From contig JAUCBN010000028.1 in the NCBI GenBank assembly GCA_035048815.1, positions 11,401,001 through 11,465,000 on the forward strand: a stretch of DNA of 64,000 bases. The letters run 5' to 3'. Position 1 is the first letter of the stretch, and each line of letters starts with the position of its first letter. This DNA comes from Abelmoschus esculentus (Eukaryota; Streptophyta; Magnoliopsida; Malvales; Malvaceae). The translations under genes and the position numbers were made by a program. Under the pieces are notes generated by a model. It saw only the letters and a list, made by a program, of their open reading frames with translations, was not told the origin of the DNA and did not search any database. Of the stretch, positions 23,608-35,495 are shown one piece after another.

Positions 23608-25148
23608 TCTCCAAGATCTTCAACTCTCCACTACTTATACTTGGCTACTTACAATCGATTCGCACCCGCAACTGTCGAAGACCGTTTCAACAGGTCTTTC
23701 GTTACTAGACAATTGTGGGAAGAACAAGGATTCCAACATTCTGATGAGGAGAATTACGGCATCAAGCATTACCTGTTCGACAAGATCAAGTACCAAGAAT
23801 GACAAATCTTTTGCCTACAACCTACCTAGGACAATGACACAATCGTACGAGAATATTATGCACATGGGCCGAGCAAGGACTCTCTATACGTCCGCTACCG
23901 AGGCAGGCCGATCCGACTTGATGCCGAGACAACAAATATGTTCTACGGCCTAACCCTTGATCATGATGACCATTCTGCATTCATGGAGGACATCACCAAT
24001 GAAGACTTCGAGCTGATCAAAGACGATATTTACTACGACAATACTAATTGGGAAACCGGTTCCCATAGAGGATTGGTGGCAAGGCAGAATCTTAGGCCCG
24101 AGGCCAAGTTATTGAATACATTCGTCAAAATACGTCTCATCCCAACTTCCCACAACAACACGGTCAATCGAAGAATATTGGTGCTTATCCAATCAATCAC
24201 CAACAAACGAAGCATCAACGTTGGAGAGATAATCTTAAGGGAAATCTACAAGTACGGTAAGAAGGATAAAGGACCATTATACTTTCCTTGTTTAATTATA
24301 GGTATTTGCACTGCTGCAGGTGTACCAATGACGGACACGGACGAATTCACCGCCCAAAGACGTGGGTGGACTAGGGAATTCTGCCACAAAATTATGCAAA
24401 TCACACAAGCAGAGCCAGTCCAGGCAACTCCTCAGTAATACACTACTGACACAACTGTCGGGGCACAGTTCACGACAAACATACATGACGCTGCCCACAG
24501 CACTGCCGCAACAGACCCCTATCAGGAGATACTTCAGAGGATAGCATCTATGGATCTTCGACAACAACGGTACATGGAGTACCAGAAGGACTTCAACAAC
24601 ACATTGACCCAGATGATGCTCCATAATTTTCCCAGCCAAGGGGTGTACTTTCCAGAGTTCCCTCAAAACATGTTTGTCACAGCTGCACCCTACACCGAGA
24701 TGACTCCAGCCCAGGAGGACCAAGGCCATTCTACACTACTGGCCCTCAACAATAAATTCATGCTGCAGGCCCATCTAGGGCAGCAGACTCTGCCAGCCAA
24801 CGACCATCAAAGAGGAGAACAGTCTTCAGCACTCCACCAAGATCCCTCATCATCATGGGTAGTCTCTCAGCAAAGATAGATGTCTATGTACATCAAAGTT
24901 CAACCGTTGCTGGGCCAAGCACTCATCATGCCTGGGCAGATGCAATGAATGAAAGCGGGATAGATATTATGGTCACCGAAGAAATTGCCGAAGAAGAAGT
25001 GAACGCTCCAATGCAACGAACAACACCTACAAGAGTTCAACCGCCCCGACAAGCAAAAACTCAGTCATCACCATCACTAAAGATGAAACTGTCAGCAACA
25101 AGGGCACGAAAATTGATTGTTACCAATAGCTCTTCGGAGTCTCTTTAA
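23608..25148 (+). pseudogene. decayed 'putative plant transposon protein' gene (Athila/Ty3-associated)
   Basis: The reading frame passes through three stops: TGA at 23801-23803, TAG at 23827-23829 and TAA at 24436-24438. It is shifted near 24855-24880. Recognisable blocks include RFNRSFVTRQLWEEQGF, YYAHGPSKDSLYVRYRGR, GLVARQNLRPEAKLLNTFVK, LIPTSHNNTVNRRILVLIQ and KRSINVGEIILREI. These match a protein family widespread in plant LTR retrotransposons and often annotated as putative plant transposon protein. The C-terminal part is Gln-rich and ends RKLIVTNSSSESL. The function of the family is unknown. The start is unclear: the frame is closed at 23605-23607. Confidence 0.75.
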
Positions 25149-25401
25149 TTTTTACATATTTATGTTGCTTCTATCTTTACTTGTTCATTTTAATATTTTT
25201 TTCCTGTTATGTGTCATTGATATAAACATTGAGGATAATGATTGGTTCGAGTTTGAGGGTGTAGATCCACTGCTGAGGTAATTCACTGCCGCGGCCTTGC
25301 TATGAAAGGAAGTATTTAAGTGGTTTTCAAATTTTTTTTATGTCCACCACCTTACTTAAATTATTTTTCATATTTTTACACTGCTCTTCATCAGTATTGC
25401 C
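25149..25401 (+). other. end of the transposon-protein element with a purine tract
   Basis: TTGATATAAACATTGAGGATAATG and GAGTTTGAGGGTGT (around 25217-25262) resemble the 3' end and polypurine tract before an Athila-type LTR; compare GAGTTTGGGGGTGT at 29986-29999. Only about 140 bp of what might be an LTR follow before the truncated copia LTR. Confidence 0.4.
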
Positions 25402-26267
25402 TTCGATACATGTTCTTCAATACCATGGTTTCAAAGGCAAAACCACAGTGGTATCGATACTGGTATCGATACCTTTTTGCCACTGTAATGCTCTGTTTCG
25501 AACACTATTTCGAAACACCTCCAACGGTCAAAACGATTTTATGAAAACCCCCAACGGCTAGGAGCGGTATCGATACTGGTATCGATACCTGTTCATAAAT
25601 GCAGGTCAATGGCTCTTTCCCAAAGCAGTTGTTTCGAAACAGCCTTTACGTGTTTCGATACCGCTTGCACCAGAAGAGGAAATAAGCCTTGTAATCAGCT
25701 CCAAACGGCTCCAAAACATCCCCAACGGTCACCAACGGCTAAAAGCTCATTTGGGATGATAAAAGGAAGCCTCAAGCATCAATAGAAGAAAAATGCTTCA
25801 ATTGTAACAACAATATGATCAAAGATTTGTCATAGTACTTAAATTCCTATTATTTGGGTAGACAAACACTTGTGAGCTTAATTGTCAATATATGCTCAAG
25901 TGTAATTAGGAATTGGGTGAGTGCTTAGTTGCAAACATTAACCTTAATTGAAGGATTCAAGTTTGGTAAGTTTCTTCTCGTTTGAGTGAGTTCCCAAAGT
26001 TTGGTTGTAAACTTTGGATGCTAGATTTGGGTTGTGAATCTAGGATTGTAAGGTTATCCCTTTGGCCTTAAAAGGTTGAAATTCTTAGTGAATTTGGAAA
26101 TCCTTAGTGGGAAGCTAAGGTAATGGATGTAGGTGCTTGTTCGAAGGCCGAACCACTCTAAAATCATTGTGTTATCTTTTTCTTGCATAACCAACCACCC
26201 AAATTGCCACTTCTCCACCACTTGGCTAATTTATTCGGTTGTGCATCGAGCCACTCCAAGCCTAACA
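25402..26267 (+). repeat. 5' LTR, missing its first 199 bp
   Basis: It matches 28568-29433 of the 3' LTR. Homology begins at TTCGATACATG, with unrelated sequence to the left. It carries paired GGTATCGATACTGGTATCGATACC motifs in split form and ends CCTAACA directly before the PBS. The loss of the 5' end removes the U3 start. Confidence 0.9.
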
Positions 26268-26269
26268 AT

Positions 26270-26280
26270 TGGTATCAGAG
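26270..26280 (+). other. primer-binding site, initiator tRNA-Met
   Basis: TGGTATCAGAG lies two bases after the LTR and is complementary to the 3' end of plant initiator tRNA-Met, the standard copia primer. Confidence 0.95.
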
Positions 26281-26359
26281 AGAGGCTCAATCGAGGGGGA
26301 TTAACATCCTATTGAGAAGATCCGGAGAGCTCGACCAATTTACGATCAACCGACATTCC

Positions 26360-27841
26360 ATGGCTCAATCCATTGACAAGCCACCTTTCTTTGACGGGTT
26401 CAACTACTCCCAATGGAAGATAAGGATGAAGTATTTCATCAACTCTAGAGACTACAAGCTATGGGATATAGTTGAAGATGGACCATTTGTGCCAAAAGGA
26501 ATAAAGGCGGAATGGAGCGTGGAAGATCGCAAGAAGATGGTGCTTAATCACAAAGCCTTACACATTCTTGTTTGTGCATTCCATCCAAGCATCTATGAGA
26601 AGATATCTTCTTGTGATAGTGCCAATGAAGCCTGGGACAAGCTAGAAGTCACATACGAAGGAACAAACAAAGTAAAGGAGACCAAGATTGGACTCCTCAA
26701 CCAAGAGTATGAGAACTTCAAGATGAATCCGGAAGAGGACATAGCAAAGATGTTCGATCGATTCTCCACCATCACCAATGGACTTAGAGGATATGGAGAG
26801 ATTATTCCGGAGTAGAAGCTTGTTCGTAAGCTCATCTATTCCCTTCCCGAGTCATGGGACTCAAAAAGGACCGCCATCATCGAAGCCAAAAATCTAAAGA
26901 CACTCAAGCTTGATGAACTCATGGGGTCACTCCTCACACATCAAATTATGATGAAAGGAAGACAAAAGGAGAAGAAGAAGGAAAAGATTAGAGCGATGGG
27001 GAAGGAAAAGGTCCAAGAGCTTGGTGTAAATGTCAACATCGTTGCTCTAAAATCCTCCAAGTGCATCCACTTTGAAGATTCAAGTGAGGAGGATAGTGAA
27101 GAAGATGAAGAGCTTGCCCAACTCTTCATTGACTTCGATCGATTCGTGAGGAACAAAAGTAGAAAATCCTCAAAGCACGAATCCAAGAAGAAGATGAAGG
27201 ACTCCCACAAGTTAATCAAAAGGGGATCATCTTCCAAGAAGCAAGCATATGTGGCTACATGGAGTGATGATGACTCCACCGAAAATGAAGAAGCCAACCT
27301 ATGCTTGATGGCCCTCAATGAGGGGGAGGTAACTTCTAACTCATCTATTTCTAATTCATATACTTTTGATGAGTTACAAGAAGCCTGTGATAAATTGACT
27401 TTTGAATTTAAAGCTTCATTTTTTAAAAACAAAAAGATGATTTCAAAGCTTAAATTAGAAAATGATTTGCTTTCAAAAACCAATTTCGAAATTGAAGCAA
27501 AATTAAAGGATTTTGAGCTTAAAGTTTTCGATTTACAAAATTTTCTTCAAAAGATGGAAAAAGATCATCAAATGGCTCTAGATGATCTTAAGAAAGAAAA
27601 AGATTTGATTTCCAAAGAGCTTGAAAAGAAAAATAATTTGAGAAAATCAAATTTTTACATGAGACAATCTAGTGCCCCTAGATTTATTGATGGAAAATGT
27701 TTTAGAAGTGTTTGGGTTCCAAAAGGACTAATCACTTCAACCCAAAAGGATGAAATTGAAAGATGGATTCCTAAGGGGACTAAAATTTGTGCTACTAACG
27801 TTAAAGGATCCAAAGCAATTTGGATACCAAAAATTACTTGA
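26360..27841 (+). pseudogene. copia gag with one in-frame stop
   Basis: The protein starts MAQSIDKPPFFDGFNYSQW and continues with RMKYFINSRDYKLWDIVEDG, LNHKALHILVCAF, YEKISSCDSANEAWDKLEV and KMFDRFSTITNGLRGYG, the core of plant copia gag (UBN2 type). This forms the particle shell in the cytoplasm. A TAG at 26813-26815 interrupts it; the same frame continues with KLVRKLIYSLPESWDSK to 27841. The later part holds Lys/Glu-rich stretches and a long coiled coil (about 27360-27640). The end has tandem VWVPKG, RWIPKG and IWIPK motifs. I see no CCHC zinc knuckle of the C-x2-C-x4-H-x4-C kind in the retained part. A shorter upstream ATG at 26183 lies in the LTR and is not the start. Confidence 0.9.
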
Positions 27842-27889
27842 TTGTCTTGTTTAGGTGTGATGGAGATATGAGCAACAAAATGCAAGATT

Positions 27890-28366
27890 AAGGGGGAGCT
27901 CCATACACACAAGGACACTTGAAGAAGGAAGGCTTCACATCCTACCTTTGACTTAAGTGTGGTAAAATTTCTAGTTGAATTTGTGTTTATTTGCTTATTT
28001 TTGTTTTATTTCAACTAGTTTATCATATATGTTGGACTAACACTTAATGATGCCTTGAGTAAGGGGGAGTTTTTTTTTGTTTTCATAACCAATATTTTGA
28101 TATTTAATTTTTCCAACAATTGATATCTTTCAAATTCTCCTATGTTATGAGCTTTAAAGTTTTTCAAACTTGATTTGAACCATTTTTGATATAACAAAAA
28201 GGGGGAGAATGTTATAAAAAATTACTTTTCAAACACTTTCAAATGGATAAGAGGAATCTTAAATGATTTGAGTCTTTAATTCTCTTATTCAAAGTTTATT
28301 TGACAAAGGGGGAGCAATCTCAAAAATAATTTTTCAAGTTAGTTTTATTATATCAAAAAGGGGGAG
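27890..28366 (+). repeat. five polypurine tract-like AAGGGGGAG repeats
   Basis: The core is at 27890-27898, 28061-28069, 28196-28207, 28305-28314 and 28355-28366. The last one lies two bases before the 3' LTR and is the expected functional tract. Multiple tracts upstream of the 3' LTR are a described hallmark of Sireviruses. No ORF fills this stretch. Confidence 0.8.
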
Positions 28367-28368
28367 AC

Positions 28369-29433
28369 TGTAGAACTAATGTTTTGATATAATAATTGAA
28401 AAATAGTTTTGGACTAATTTGAAAATATTTCAAAAATAGTTCTTATGTCCAAACTACTTGAAAATATATTTAAGATGTTTTTGAGTGATTTTAAATATGT
28501 TTTAAATGATTTAAAGAAACCGAATAAGTGTTTTTAACCCAGGTATTTCGAAACACCCTTAGGGTGTTTCGATACATGTTCTTCAATACCATGGTTTCAA
28601 AGGCAAAACCACAGTGGTATCGATACTGGTATCGATACCTTTTTGCCACTATAATGCTTTGTTTCGAACACTGTTTCGAAACACCCTTAACGGTTAAAAC
28701 GATTTTATGAAAACCCCCAACGGCTAGGAGCGGTACCGATACTGGTATCGATACCTGTTCATAAATGCAGGTCAACGGCTCTTTCCCAAAGCAGCTGTTT
28801 CAAAACAACCTTTACGTGTTTCGATACCGCTTGCACCAGAAGAGGAAATAAGCCTTGTAATCAGCTCCAAACGGCTCCAAAACATCCCCAACGGTCACCA
28901 ACGGCTAAAAGCTCATTTGGGATGATAAAAGGAAGCCTCAAGCATCAATAGAAGAAAAATGCTTCAATTGTAACAACAATATGATCAAAGATTTGTCTTA
29001 GTACTTAAATTCCTATTATTTGGGTAGACAAACACTTGTGAGCTTAATTGTCAATATATGCTCAAGTGTAATTAGGAATTGGGTGAGTGCTTAGTTGCAA
29101 ACATTAACCTTATTAGAAGGATTCAAGTTTGGTAAGTTTCTTCTCGTTTGAGTGAATTCCCAAAGTTTGGTTGTGAACTTTGGATGCTAGATTTGGGTTG
29201 TGAATCTAGGATTGTAAGGTTATCCCTTTGGCCTTAAAAGGTTGAAATTCTTAGTGAATTTGGAAATCCTTAGTGAGAAGCTAAGGTAGTGGATGTAGGT
29301 GCTTGTTCGAAGGCCGAACCACTCTAAAATCATTGTGTTATCCTTTGCTTCCATAACCACCCACCCAAATTGCCACTTCTCCACCACTTGGCTAATTTAT
29401 TCGGTTGTGCATCGAGTCACTCCAAGCCTAACA
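28369..29433 (+). repeat. 3' LTR of the gag-only copia element (1065 bp)
   Basis: It begins TGTAGAACTAATG after the last polypurine tract and ends CTAACA, giving TG...CA termini. Bases 28550-28830 contain TTTCGAAACACC, GTATCGATACTGGTATCGATACC and related motifs. The right part matches the 5' LTR to the last base. Confidence 0.92.
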
Positions 29434-29998
29434 ATACTTAAGGAAGAAAACTTAGAAGCTTGTTATAAGATTGAACCTAAAAACACTTTTGGAACTTGTT
29501 TGACTATAGGAATTCTTTTAACGAACTTAGGTGATAAAGACTTAGATTTCTAGAAATGTGACTAGAGGTGACTATCACCGGCTCTAGGAATCACTCTTTT
29601 TCATGCTAGAGGTGCCCAAAATTGGTTCTAGTATGCTTAAAAAAATGAACAAGTAAAAAGAAGAAAATGTTGATGAGAAAACACAATCTTTGAGGTACCC
29701 GAAATTGGCTTAAGAAATTTTTGTTTTAAGAAGAGTACACTAAATCCAAGTCTACTTGTCTTGAATTTAGAGTTTGTCTAAGAAAACCTTTAATCAAACT
29801 TGTCCACAAAAACGCACATACTTACAAAATCTTATAGCTTGATTCCGAGTAAATCCTTGGGTAACCGAAAGGTTAAGGCTTAAGAATAGGCATAGTTTTG
29901 GTGGGAAGAATAGATGAAAACGTAAGACCAAGAGAAAGATATGGCAAATTGATGGTTTGTATTGCTTGAGGATAAGCAATAGCTCGAGTTTGGGGGTG
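29434..29998 (+). mobile_element. 3' internal remnant of an Athila-type Ty3 element with polypurine tract
   Basis: No clear protein is encoded, although a short frame reads LEACYKIEPKNTFGTCLTIG. The block ends GAGTTTGGGGGTG, the polypurine tract of Athila-type elements, directly before the LTR start TGATAAGTG. It looks like the far end of the element interrupted by the copia insertion. Confidence 0.5.
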
Positions 29999-30440
29999 TG
30001 ATAAGTGCTCAATTCACTATCACTTTTTACATCTTTCATGGACAATAATCACTTAAACTACACCTACTTGAACTAATGCATGTACTTAATGTGAGATATT
30101 TAGATATTCTGCTTTGTGACTTACAAAGATGATATTTACAGAAAAGGCAAGATTTACTACACTTTTATGCATTTGCAGGAATATCTATTGCCACGACAGT
30201 AATTGAGGCCGAGGTAGAATCTGAGGCCCCGACAGTATCTGAAGGACAAGTATCGATATTATAGGCGAGCTGAAGAGAAAAATGAGGTGAACGTTTTTGG
30301 ACAAGCAGCACAAGGATCGGAGCTGAAAAGCAAGTAGAAAGCCCAAACCAAAGGCGACATGGGAAAAGTATCCTAGTGGGAATAAACTTGGAAATATTTT
30401 ATTTATGTACTTGACTTTTGTCCTACTCCAAGTTGTATTC

Positions 30441-32913
30441 TGTCAAAACGAATTTATAATAAAAATAAAATAATAATAATAACTGAAAAAAAAAGAGTAA
30501 AAAATATTAAAGAAATAATAATAAAATTCAAAAAACAGAAACGTGGGGTTGTTATCGGTGTTTTAGGGATTTGTAGGATGTTGGAGTTTTGTTTGATTTT
30601 GGTTGGGATAATGTTGAGATTTTGTAGGGATTAAGTAGAGTTTGAGTGGGGTTGGGTTTTTAGATTTGAATCCCTTTAAAATGGATTCAATCGAACCGGT
30701 TAAAGAGGAAGAAAATCTGAGTTTTTGATTGAGGGGAAAATCGACAGTGAGCTAGAATCTATGCTGGAACCGAAAGAGCAATCGGTAGAGGAGATATTCG
30801 GATTTGAGAGGTGAGTCCTTTGTCTTTTTTTTCTCCTTTCTCTTGTTGGATTTCGCTTTGATTTGGACTGTTTGAGGAGATCCGGCCTGATTAGTGGGTT
30901 TAGGAGGATAGATTTGAGGTTTTTAGACGTCTTTTGCACGTTTTTCGATGGTTTTTACGTTTATGGGTGATCTAACGGTGGTCGGAGATCATCGCGTGGC
31001 GGCCAGCGTTGAATTGGTGGTGGTCGTCAAACACCTTTCGGTTGCTGGAGGATGGCGGTATTGGATCAAAGGGAGGAGTACGCAGCGGTTCCTCGACGTG
31101 TTCGTGTACATGAAGAACAGTGAAGAACACCATGAAGAACTCATGGTTTTGATCCGCCCAAAGGTTTTTGGTAGCCGAGTTAGTTTGCCGAGTTGGAAGA
31201 GGTGAGCAAATAGCCGAGTTGACTCGGTCACAAGGGGGTGTACTGAGTGTGAAACGGTGCCGTTTTAGGCACTTGAGTCACGCGGGTCGGATCCGGGTCC
31301 ATCCAGATCCGCTCGTTTTTGCACAATAAGGGTAATTTACCCTTTAGGTCCTCCAAACTTTGAGCTGTATTACAATTTAGTCACTAGGTCACCCAATTAG
31401 CCCCCTAAAGCTTTAGATTTCGTTCAATTTGATCTCTATTCACCCCTAATTGAACCCTAAACTTAAAATTAATTAATTTAGATTATTAATTAGGATTAAA
31501 ATTAATTTTAAGACTTAGAAATTTCCTAATTAAGTTTTAAATAGAATTTAATTTAATTTTTAAGATAATTTAAAATTAATTTAACCTAGTTAGATATAAT
31601 TTAAGCTTAATTTATCCCTCAAAACTCAAAATTAGACTTTAATTAGGTTTAATTAAATTCTTAAAATTTAGAAATTATTTTAATTAAGTTTCTTAATTAA
31701 TTTTAATATTCTAAAATAAGATTTAAAAATTAATCTAATTGAATCTAATTCAACCCTAATTGAACTTAAAAACCTAAAATCCATCAAGTTAGACTTTAAT
31801 TAGGATTAATTAAAATTTAAAGTTAGGAAAAATTTGATTAAATTATCAATTTAATTAAAAATTCTGAACTTTAAAATTAATTATACCTAATTTAATCTAA
31901 TTCACCCCTTGAAGATCGAACTCTTGTCCTTTTTGGTCTTTTATCATGTAAGTCCCTTTATGTTCATTTTGAACAACTTTGATGTAATTTGTACTCCCAT
32001 GTTTTTAATGAAAATGACAAGTTCCTTTATTTTTGTTTATTTATTTTTCTTTTAAAAAAATCACATGACATATTTTAGGAGATCACTTAATAAACATTTA
32101 GTTAATTATTTTAGAGCCCTCTAGGATTAGTCGCTTTAATTAATTAATTAATTAATTACGGAGATAATTAGTAAACAATAGTATTTGAATCTTATACCTC
32201 GAATACACTGAGAGGCCGATGTTTTGACGCACCATGATGTTGGCCTAAAGAATGTACCTTGGTATCGAATTCATGTGCTATTAAAACCTAGAATTTTGAT
32301 AAAATAACTTAGGTTTAGAATTAAAATTGATAGGTAAATAACTAGTGACATTAGTAATTTAAATAGGTTTTAACATTTAATTAATGGAGCCCTCGTAGGT
32401 TAGAACTTAAAATGAAGATAAAAATGGTCATGCATTTAAACCTTTTGAAGCGGAAGTTATATTCCTTTAAATTTGGGTGAGGTTTCCTATCTAAAGGACG
32501 TCTCATTCGGCTCAAGTTTAAAGGAGATGTAACTTCTTAATCAAAAGGATATCCTCAATTCAAGTAGTGTTTGATTAACAATGAAGAATTAAATTAATAT
32601 CTATATTCAAAGTACCAAAATGCCACGTGAAATTAATGAGGTACCAATTTTGGGACGTTTATAAGGGTCGTCCTTACACGTAACCGACTCCCGAATCCAA
32701 ATATTTTTTAAACGAATCTCTGGTTTGTTTTATGGTGTCTGGCTTACCAAAGTGGCCGGTGATGACTCTAAATCATTTTTAAAATTAAATAATATACTTA
32801 TTTAAAAAATGTGGGTTTTTCAAGATCAAAAATGATAAAATTCGGATTTTTTTCAAAACCAATTCGTCAAGCTATTTTCCACACACGCTTTTGGTTTTAA
32901 AGAGGTCGCGACA
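30441..32913 (+). mobile_element. solo LTR, Tat/Ogre-like Ty3 family (2473 bp)
   Basis: It starts TGTCAAAACG and ends GGTCGCGACA. TATTC lies on both sides (30436-30440 and 32914-32918), a perfect 5-bp target duplication. Nothing internal (PBS, gag, pol) is present, so this is a solo LTR left by LTR-LTR recombination. Bases 32685-32775 match the LTR at 20866-23161. It is related, in opposite orientation, to 48866-51152, including a GC-richer block with GAGTTGACTCGGTCAC and GGATCCGGGTC. Confidence 0.85.
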
Positions 32914-33407
32914 TATTCCTACTTAGAAAAGGTTTACCTTAGGCCAAACCTATATAAACCTTAGCCGTCCAAGGAGAAGAGAGATATCATAGACGACATA
33001 GACTAGAGAGCCGAATTTATCTTAGTTTTTAGAGTTTTCTTTACTTTTCATTATGTTCTAATTTTTTTAGGTATAGGTGAAAGTTGTAGAGTATTAGTGA
33101 GAAGAGATTGAACTTTGTTTATTGTTTCAATACAATAAAATATCAAGGTTTGCTTATTCTTTGCCATTCATTGTTCTTGCATTCAAGCTCGGGAGAGAAA
33201 TTTGTGAGTAATTCATTTATTTAATATCAGAAGAGTTAGATTCACGAAAGGAATAAGTACGGTATTTCAATCGAGAAATACTAACTCGGCCTAGGGATAG
33301 GTCAGAGTTTCAACGGCTAAAAGAAGTATGAGATTGGTTGATGATTATAATTGATTCACGTCGTGAGGTATCATCAAGGACTGGTCATCAACAATACTTC
33401 GATTTAA

Positions 33408-33775
33408 GGATAAGCAGAGTCATTAAAGGATACTTTCCCGAACTTTGTTAAAGTCTGCCCAAGAGCAAGAAATTGTCGCGGTGGACGAGTATCATCATTG
33501 TTGAGGTAGTAATCTGTAGTACTGCCGAGGCAATATTGTGCGATTGCATTGGACAGAAACAAGCGGAGTCATCAAAGGATATTTTGCCGAACTTTACCGA
33601 ACAGTACTCCGACTTAAGGATAAGTGGAGTCATCAAAGGACACTTTGCCGAACTTTGGTAAAGTCTGTCCAAGAGTAAGGGATTGCTGCGGCAGACAAAC
33701 TCATTGCTGTCGAGATAGTAAAACTGCAGTGATGTCGAGGCAGTGTTGTGTGATTGCATTGGACAAAAATAAGTT
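33408..33775. repeat. two tandem copies of an about 190-bp unit in the Athila LTR
   Basis: The unit runs from ACTTAAGGATAAG-type sequence through GGAGTCATCAAAGGA, GCCGAACTTT, AAGTCTGYCCAAGAG and GCCGAGGCA to GATTGCATTGGACA. It starts near 33408 and again near 33600 with moderate divergence. Confidence 0.75.
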
Positions 33776-34048
33776 AATTGAATCCACTATACAACACAAC
33801 TGGATCCTGACCACTTCTTTGATTTGTTTATTCTCTTATTGATTAGTTTTCTTTACTCAAGTTATTTAGTTCACTCAAACCCAAATTATCGGTATTTTTA
33901 TTTTATTTCTTTTTCAGAGTAAGAAGACAAAAGAAGACATATTGAGTAGACCAATTCCTGTGAAGACGATATCTAATAATACTTATAACTTTTATTAGTT
34001 GCGATGTTTTCACTTGCACTACTTGCGCACTTTTGACTCGCAACAACA

Positions 34049-35495
34049 TTTTAGTGACCATGTAGTCACAAGTATTTTCCTAAGCATGACTTGTTTTAAA
34101 AATGAATTTTTAGTATATTATGGGCTGCATTACAAGTAGTTAAAAAAGATTTTATAATACACTTATTAAGGTTTAGCTTAACTCTCTCTTTTCCCTGTAA
34201 TACAGAGAAATAAGTGAGGCGGTCATCAAAAAAAGCAAAGAAGCTACTTAGTGTTTTTTTAATATTTTAGCTCAAAACACGTAGTTACAAGTGATTTTTT
34301 TAGCACGACTTATTTTATAAATAATTTTTTAGTATATTATGGGCTGCATTAAAAGTAAAAATGGTTTTATAATACACTCACTTAGCTTTGGTTTAACCCT
34401 CTCTTTTCCTTGTAGTGTAGAGAAATAAGTGAGGCGGTCGTCAAAAGAAGCAAGGAAGCTACTTAGTTCTTTTATTTCATATTTTAGCTCAATTATGTTA
34501 TTTTAAGTTTGAACCTAGGATAGATGAGAGTAATGGAGATATGGAACCTTATGGAAAATGAGTTTAGGTATTATACCATTAAATTCATGTTATTCTAAAA
34601 TTAAGATATTAAGCTTACATAATGGTATGATTTTAAGTGAATATATGCATCTAAAGAACCTTTATATTTAGTTTAAGGCTTGAAATATGGTAATATGTAC
34701 TTTTAGGGTAGAGGGTTTCGATACCTCTTCATAGGGTATCGATACCTGGACAAAAAAAACGATGGATTTCTGGAAAAATAACATGGGTAACGAAACCATA
34801 TAAACTAGTTTCAAAATGATAGTATTAAAATAAGAAGGCTTATCGGTATGCTCTGGTCTTGGTTCTGGCACTGCTTTTTACAATTTCAAATGGTATCAAA
34901 CGGGACTCATGTTGTATCAAAACATGGGTTTGTCATGTAAGGCATCAAAAGAGTATTGTGGGCGTATCGCAACACTTAACCCTGGTCTGATACCTCTTTT
35001 GACAAAGCACTTTTGTATTGGAACAGGACTAGGTGTTTTGATATCCATTCTAGTTAAGTTTGGTATAAGCTGGAAAATAGTTTGAAACTTAACGTTTTAG
35101 TCACCAAACTTTAGAGAAGCAAATATTTGACTTTTACATTTACTTTAAGCTTAAAATTTACATGCAATCATAAAATATACTTAATTAAGTATTGGTAACT
35201 TTAGTTTCATAATTAGTTCATAAATTTTGGAAAAATTACAATTAGATCCCTAAAGCTTGTTCAGTTAAAAAGTAGGACTCGTTACTCATTAGTTTCTTCT
35301 GCAATTGAATTTAGTCTTTACATGAACATATCAGATCTAATTAAGACATCTAGGTAAGATAAAAAGAATCTTTTTAGGTTCATTTATCGGGATGAGTCTC
35401 TAGATTATCTTTGGTATTCCTTATTTATCTCGTTCGAGTCGGGTGGCGTCTAGAATGGGTCGAGGGGATTACATTGAGTCCGAGGTTTATTGGAA
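34049..35495 (+). mobile_element. Ty3 LTR remnant (copy a), 5' truncated
   Basis: It is collinear with 37720-38840: shared blocks include AGAAATAAGTGAGGCGGTC-like sequence, AGAGGGTTTCGATACCTCTTCATA, AACTAGTTTCAAAATG and AATTAAGTCCCTAAA-like sequence. It ends TTTATTGGAA, the same sequence as the LTR/PBS boundary at 38827-38835, and then jumps into integrase coding sequence. Confidence 0.65.
34080..34490. repeat. tandem duplication of an about 200-bp segment
   Basis: TAGTATATTATGGGCTGCATT through AATACACT, CTCTCTTTTCC, AGAGAAATAAGTGAGGCGGTC and GAAGCTACTTAGT occurs twice in succession, starting near 34110 and 34330. The related LTR at 37720 has only one copy. Confidence 0.8.

Larger units (their letters stand above)
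25402..29433 (+). mobile_element. gag-only Ty1/copia element, Sirevirus-like, 5' LTR truncated
   Basis: Order: truncated 5' LTR (25402-26267), PBS, gag (26360-27841), five polypurine-like tracts, full 3' LTR (28369-29433). The internal region is only 2.1 kb, and protease, integrase, RT and RNase H are absent. Such a copy must borrow enzymes and resembles the gag-only non-autonomous class described as TR-GAG. The two LTRs are very similar over 866 bp. Confidence 0.88.
29999..34048 (+). mobile_element. Athila-type 3' LTR, split by a solo LTR
   Basis: The start TGATAAGTGCTCAATTCAC follows a polypurine tract, and the end ACTCGCAACAACA near 34048 is typical of Athila LTRs. If 30441-32918 is removed, the halves join across CCAAGTTGTATTCCTACTTAG. 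A CCTATATAAACC TATA box at about 32949 then lies in an ordinary LTR promoter position. The LTR proper would be about 1.6 kb. Tandem repeats at 33408-33775 lie in its 3' half. Confidence 0.65.

Noticed and set aside
25320..25561. Pair of ORFs in the copia LTR (also at 28491-28775)
   Set aside because: They lie in LTR sequence and reflect the repeated TATCGATAC motifs.
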